From Providencia alcalifaciens DSM 30120 (GTDB taxonomy: Bacteria > Pseudomonadota > Gammaproteobacteria > Enterobacterales > Enterobacteriaceae), in NCBI RefSeq assembly GCF_000173415.1, contig NZ_ABXW01000046.1, positions 62,001 to 126,000 of the forward strand: DNA of 64,000 bases. Direction: 5' to 3'. The notes under the pieces are model-generated. The model did no database searches, was not told the origin of the DNA, and was given only the letters and a program-made list of their open reading frames with translations. How positions within the stretch are numbered: position 1 is the stretch's first letter; every line of letters begins with the position of its first letter. Shown here one piece after another: positions 63,671 through 64,000 of this stretch. The position numbers and the translations under genes are program-made.

Positions 63671-64000
63671 CTATTCTACTTCTAATTTAATCTCATGCCA
63701 CCCTCTGGTTACCCAGCATTCTGAATCACCGTCAAGGCAGCAACCGGAAACCGGCAACCGCTCACCGCACTTACCACAGTACCGCTTTGATAACTCCGCA
63801 ACCTCACGCTTGAGCCGTGCATCGTCGTTACGAATGAGCATTTGAATATATTCCGATTCGTCGTACGGTTCGCGCCCTGGTCTACGCAATGCACAATTAC
63901 GCTTAATCATTTCGTGTTCTTCTGCTTCCACCTGCCACTGCGGAGTGACAAGGCCAGCATCCCGCTGGCGTTTACGTTGTGCTGCTTTACGCTCTGCTGG
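63671..64000 (-). CDS. zinc-ribbon phage protein, 5' end beyond window
   Basis: The frame is open to the right edge, where it encodes RKAAQRKRQRDAGLVTPQW, so the true start probably lies outside; GTG at 63931 is the first candidate inside. The C-terminal part has four cysteines (CGKCGERLPVSGCC) and further C residues in DGDSECWV. The pattern is common in small phage proteins encoded between the antitermination and packaging regions. Function is unknown. Confidence 0.65.
   Translation of the reverse strand, partial: PAERKAAQRKRQRDAGLVTPQWQVEAEEHEMIKRNCALRRPGREPYDESEYIQMLIRNDDARLKREVAELSKRYCGKCGERLPVSGCCLDGDSECWVTRGWHEIKLEVE

Larger units (their letters stand above)
40461..64000. mobile_element. 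temperate podovirus-type prophage, left end to beyond window
   Basis: A continuous run of phage late genes on the minus strand starts at the guaA-type attachment copy and is still open at the right edge. Packaging, portal, capsid with Bbp16-like cement, tubular tail proteins, T7 gp13-like and gp14-like internal proteins, spike, holin, endolysin and spanins are complete and in order. The integrase, repressor and replication genes must lie to the right. No late gene appears broken, so the prophage may be functional. Cargo genes are at 44.0-45.5 kb and 63.0-63.7 kb. Confidence 0.93.

Overview
The window looks like a chromosomal segment of a Morganellaceae gammaproteobacterium, most likely Providencia. 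This rests on recognisable enterobacterial proteins in E. coli-like micro-order (dadX-dadA, fadR-nhaB-dsbB, htpX-prc-proQ-msrC-letA-letB, yebY-copD-copC, pabB-nudL-sdaA, manXYZ-yobD-mntP-rlmA), moderate to low GC, AT-rich intergenic DNA, and several E. coli neighbours missing from the expected places (rsmF, pphA, cspC). The genus is an inference.

Host part, 1 to about 40.46 kb. The left end holds D-alanine catabolism (dadA, and dadX cut by the window edge), the fatty-acid regulator fadR, the antiporter nhaB and the disulfide enzyme dsbB. A transport block follows (an EmrE-like SMR pump, sotB, and a YfcC-type transporter in an operon with an M20 peptidase). Next is an envelope quality-control and lipid-transport block: htpX, a Lys/Ala-repeat secreted protein, prc, proQ, msrC, letA and a six-MCE-domain letB. 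The yebV, SdsR sRNA, yebY-copD-copC, ftnA, holE, yebF and yoaH set leads to pabB-nudL, sdaA and the mannose PTS operon. mntP carries a clear yybP-ykoY manganese riboswitch. Two Asr-like secreted paralogues, the phosphatase ycdX and a periplasmic broad-specificity racemase (bsr) precede a hipBA module with a well-resolved promoter and operator array.

Prophage part, about 40.46 kb to the right edge. A temperate podovirus-type prophage runs on the minus strand, with its end outside the window. From right to left the late operon reads: terminase small and large, a small gp7.3-like protein, portal, Bbp19-like protein, scaffold-like protein, capsid, Bbp16-like cement protein, head accessory proteins, tubular tail proteins A and B, internal virion proteins (gp13-like, gp14-like, a 913-residue protein with a transglycosylase-like region, a 1122-residue protein), tail spike or fibre, holin-like proteins, an M15 endolysin and nested Rz/Rz1 spanins. 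It resembles Bordetella BPP-1 and Salmonella epsilon15-type temperate podoviruses that carry T7-like virion modules. The left junction contains a copy of the guaA 3' end (codons for TIEWE plus stop) followed by a terminator pointing the same way, so the phage probably sits at the 3' end of guaA.

The best candidates for undescribed biology are: a plus-strand small RNA (perfect TTGACA -35, 17-bp spacer, Rho-independent terminator, two repeated CU-rich seeds) between the terminase and the portal operon; a plus-strand cargo cassette at 44.0-45.5 kb with a membrane-anchored double zinc-ribbon protein and a gene whose start is out of frame at an A tract; an AT-rich membrane protein inserted upstream of the small terminase; and the HipB operator array.
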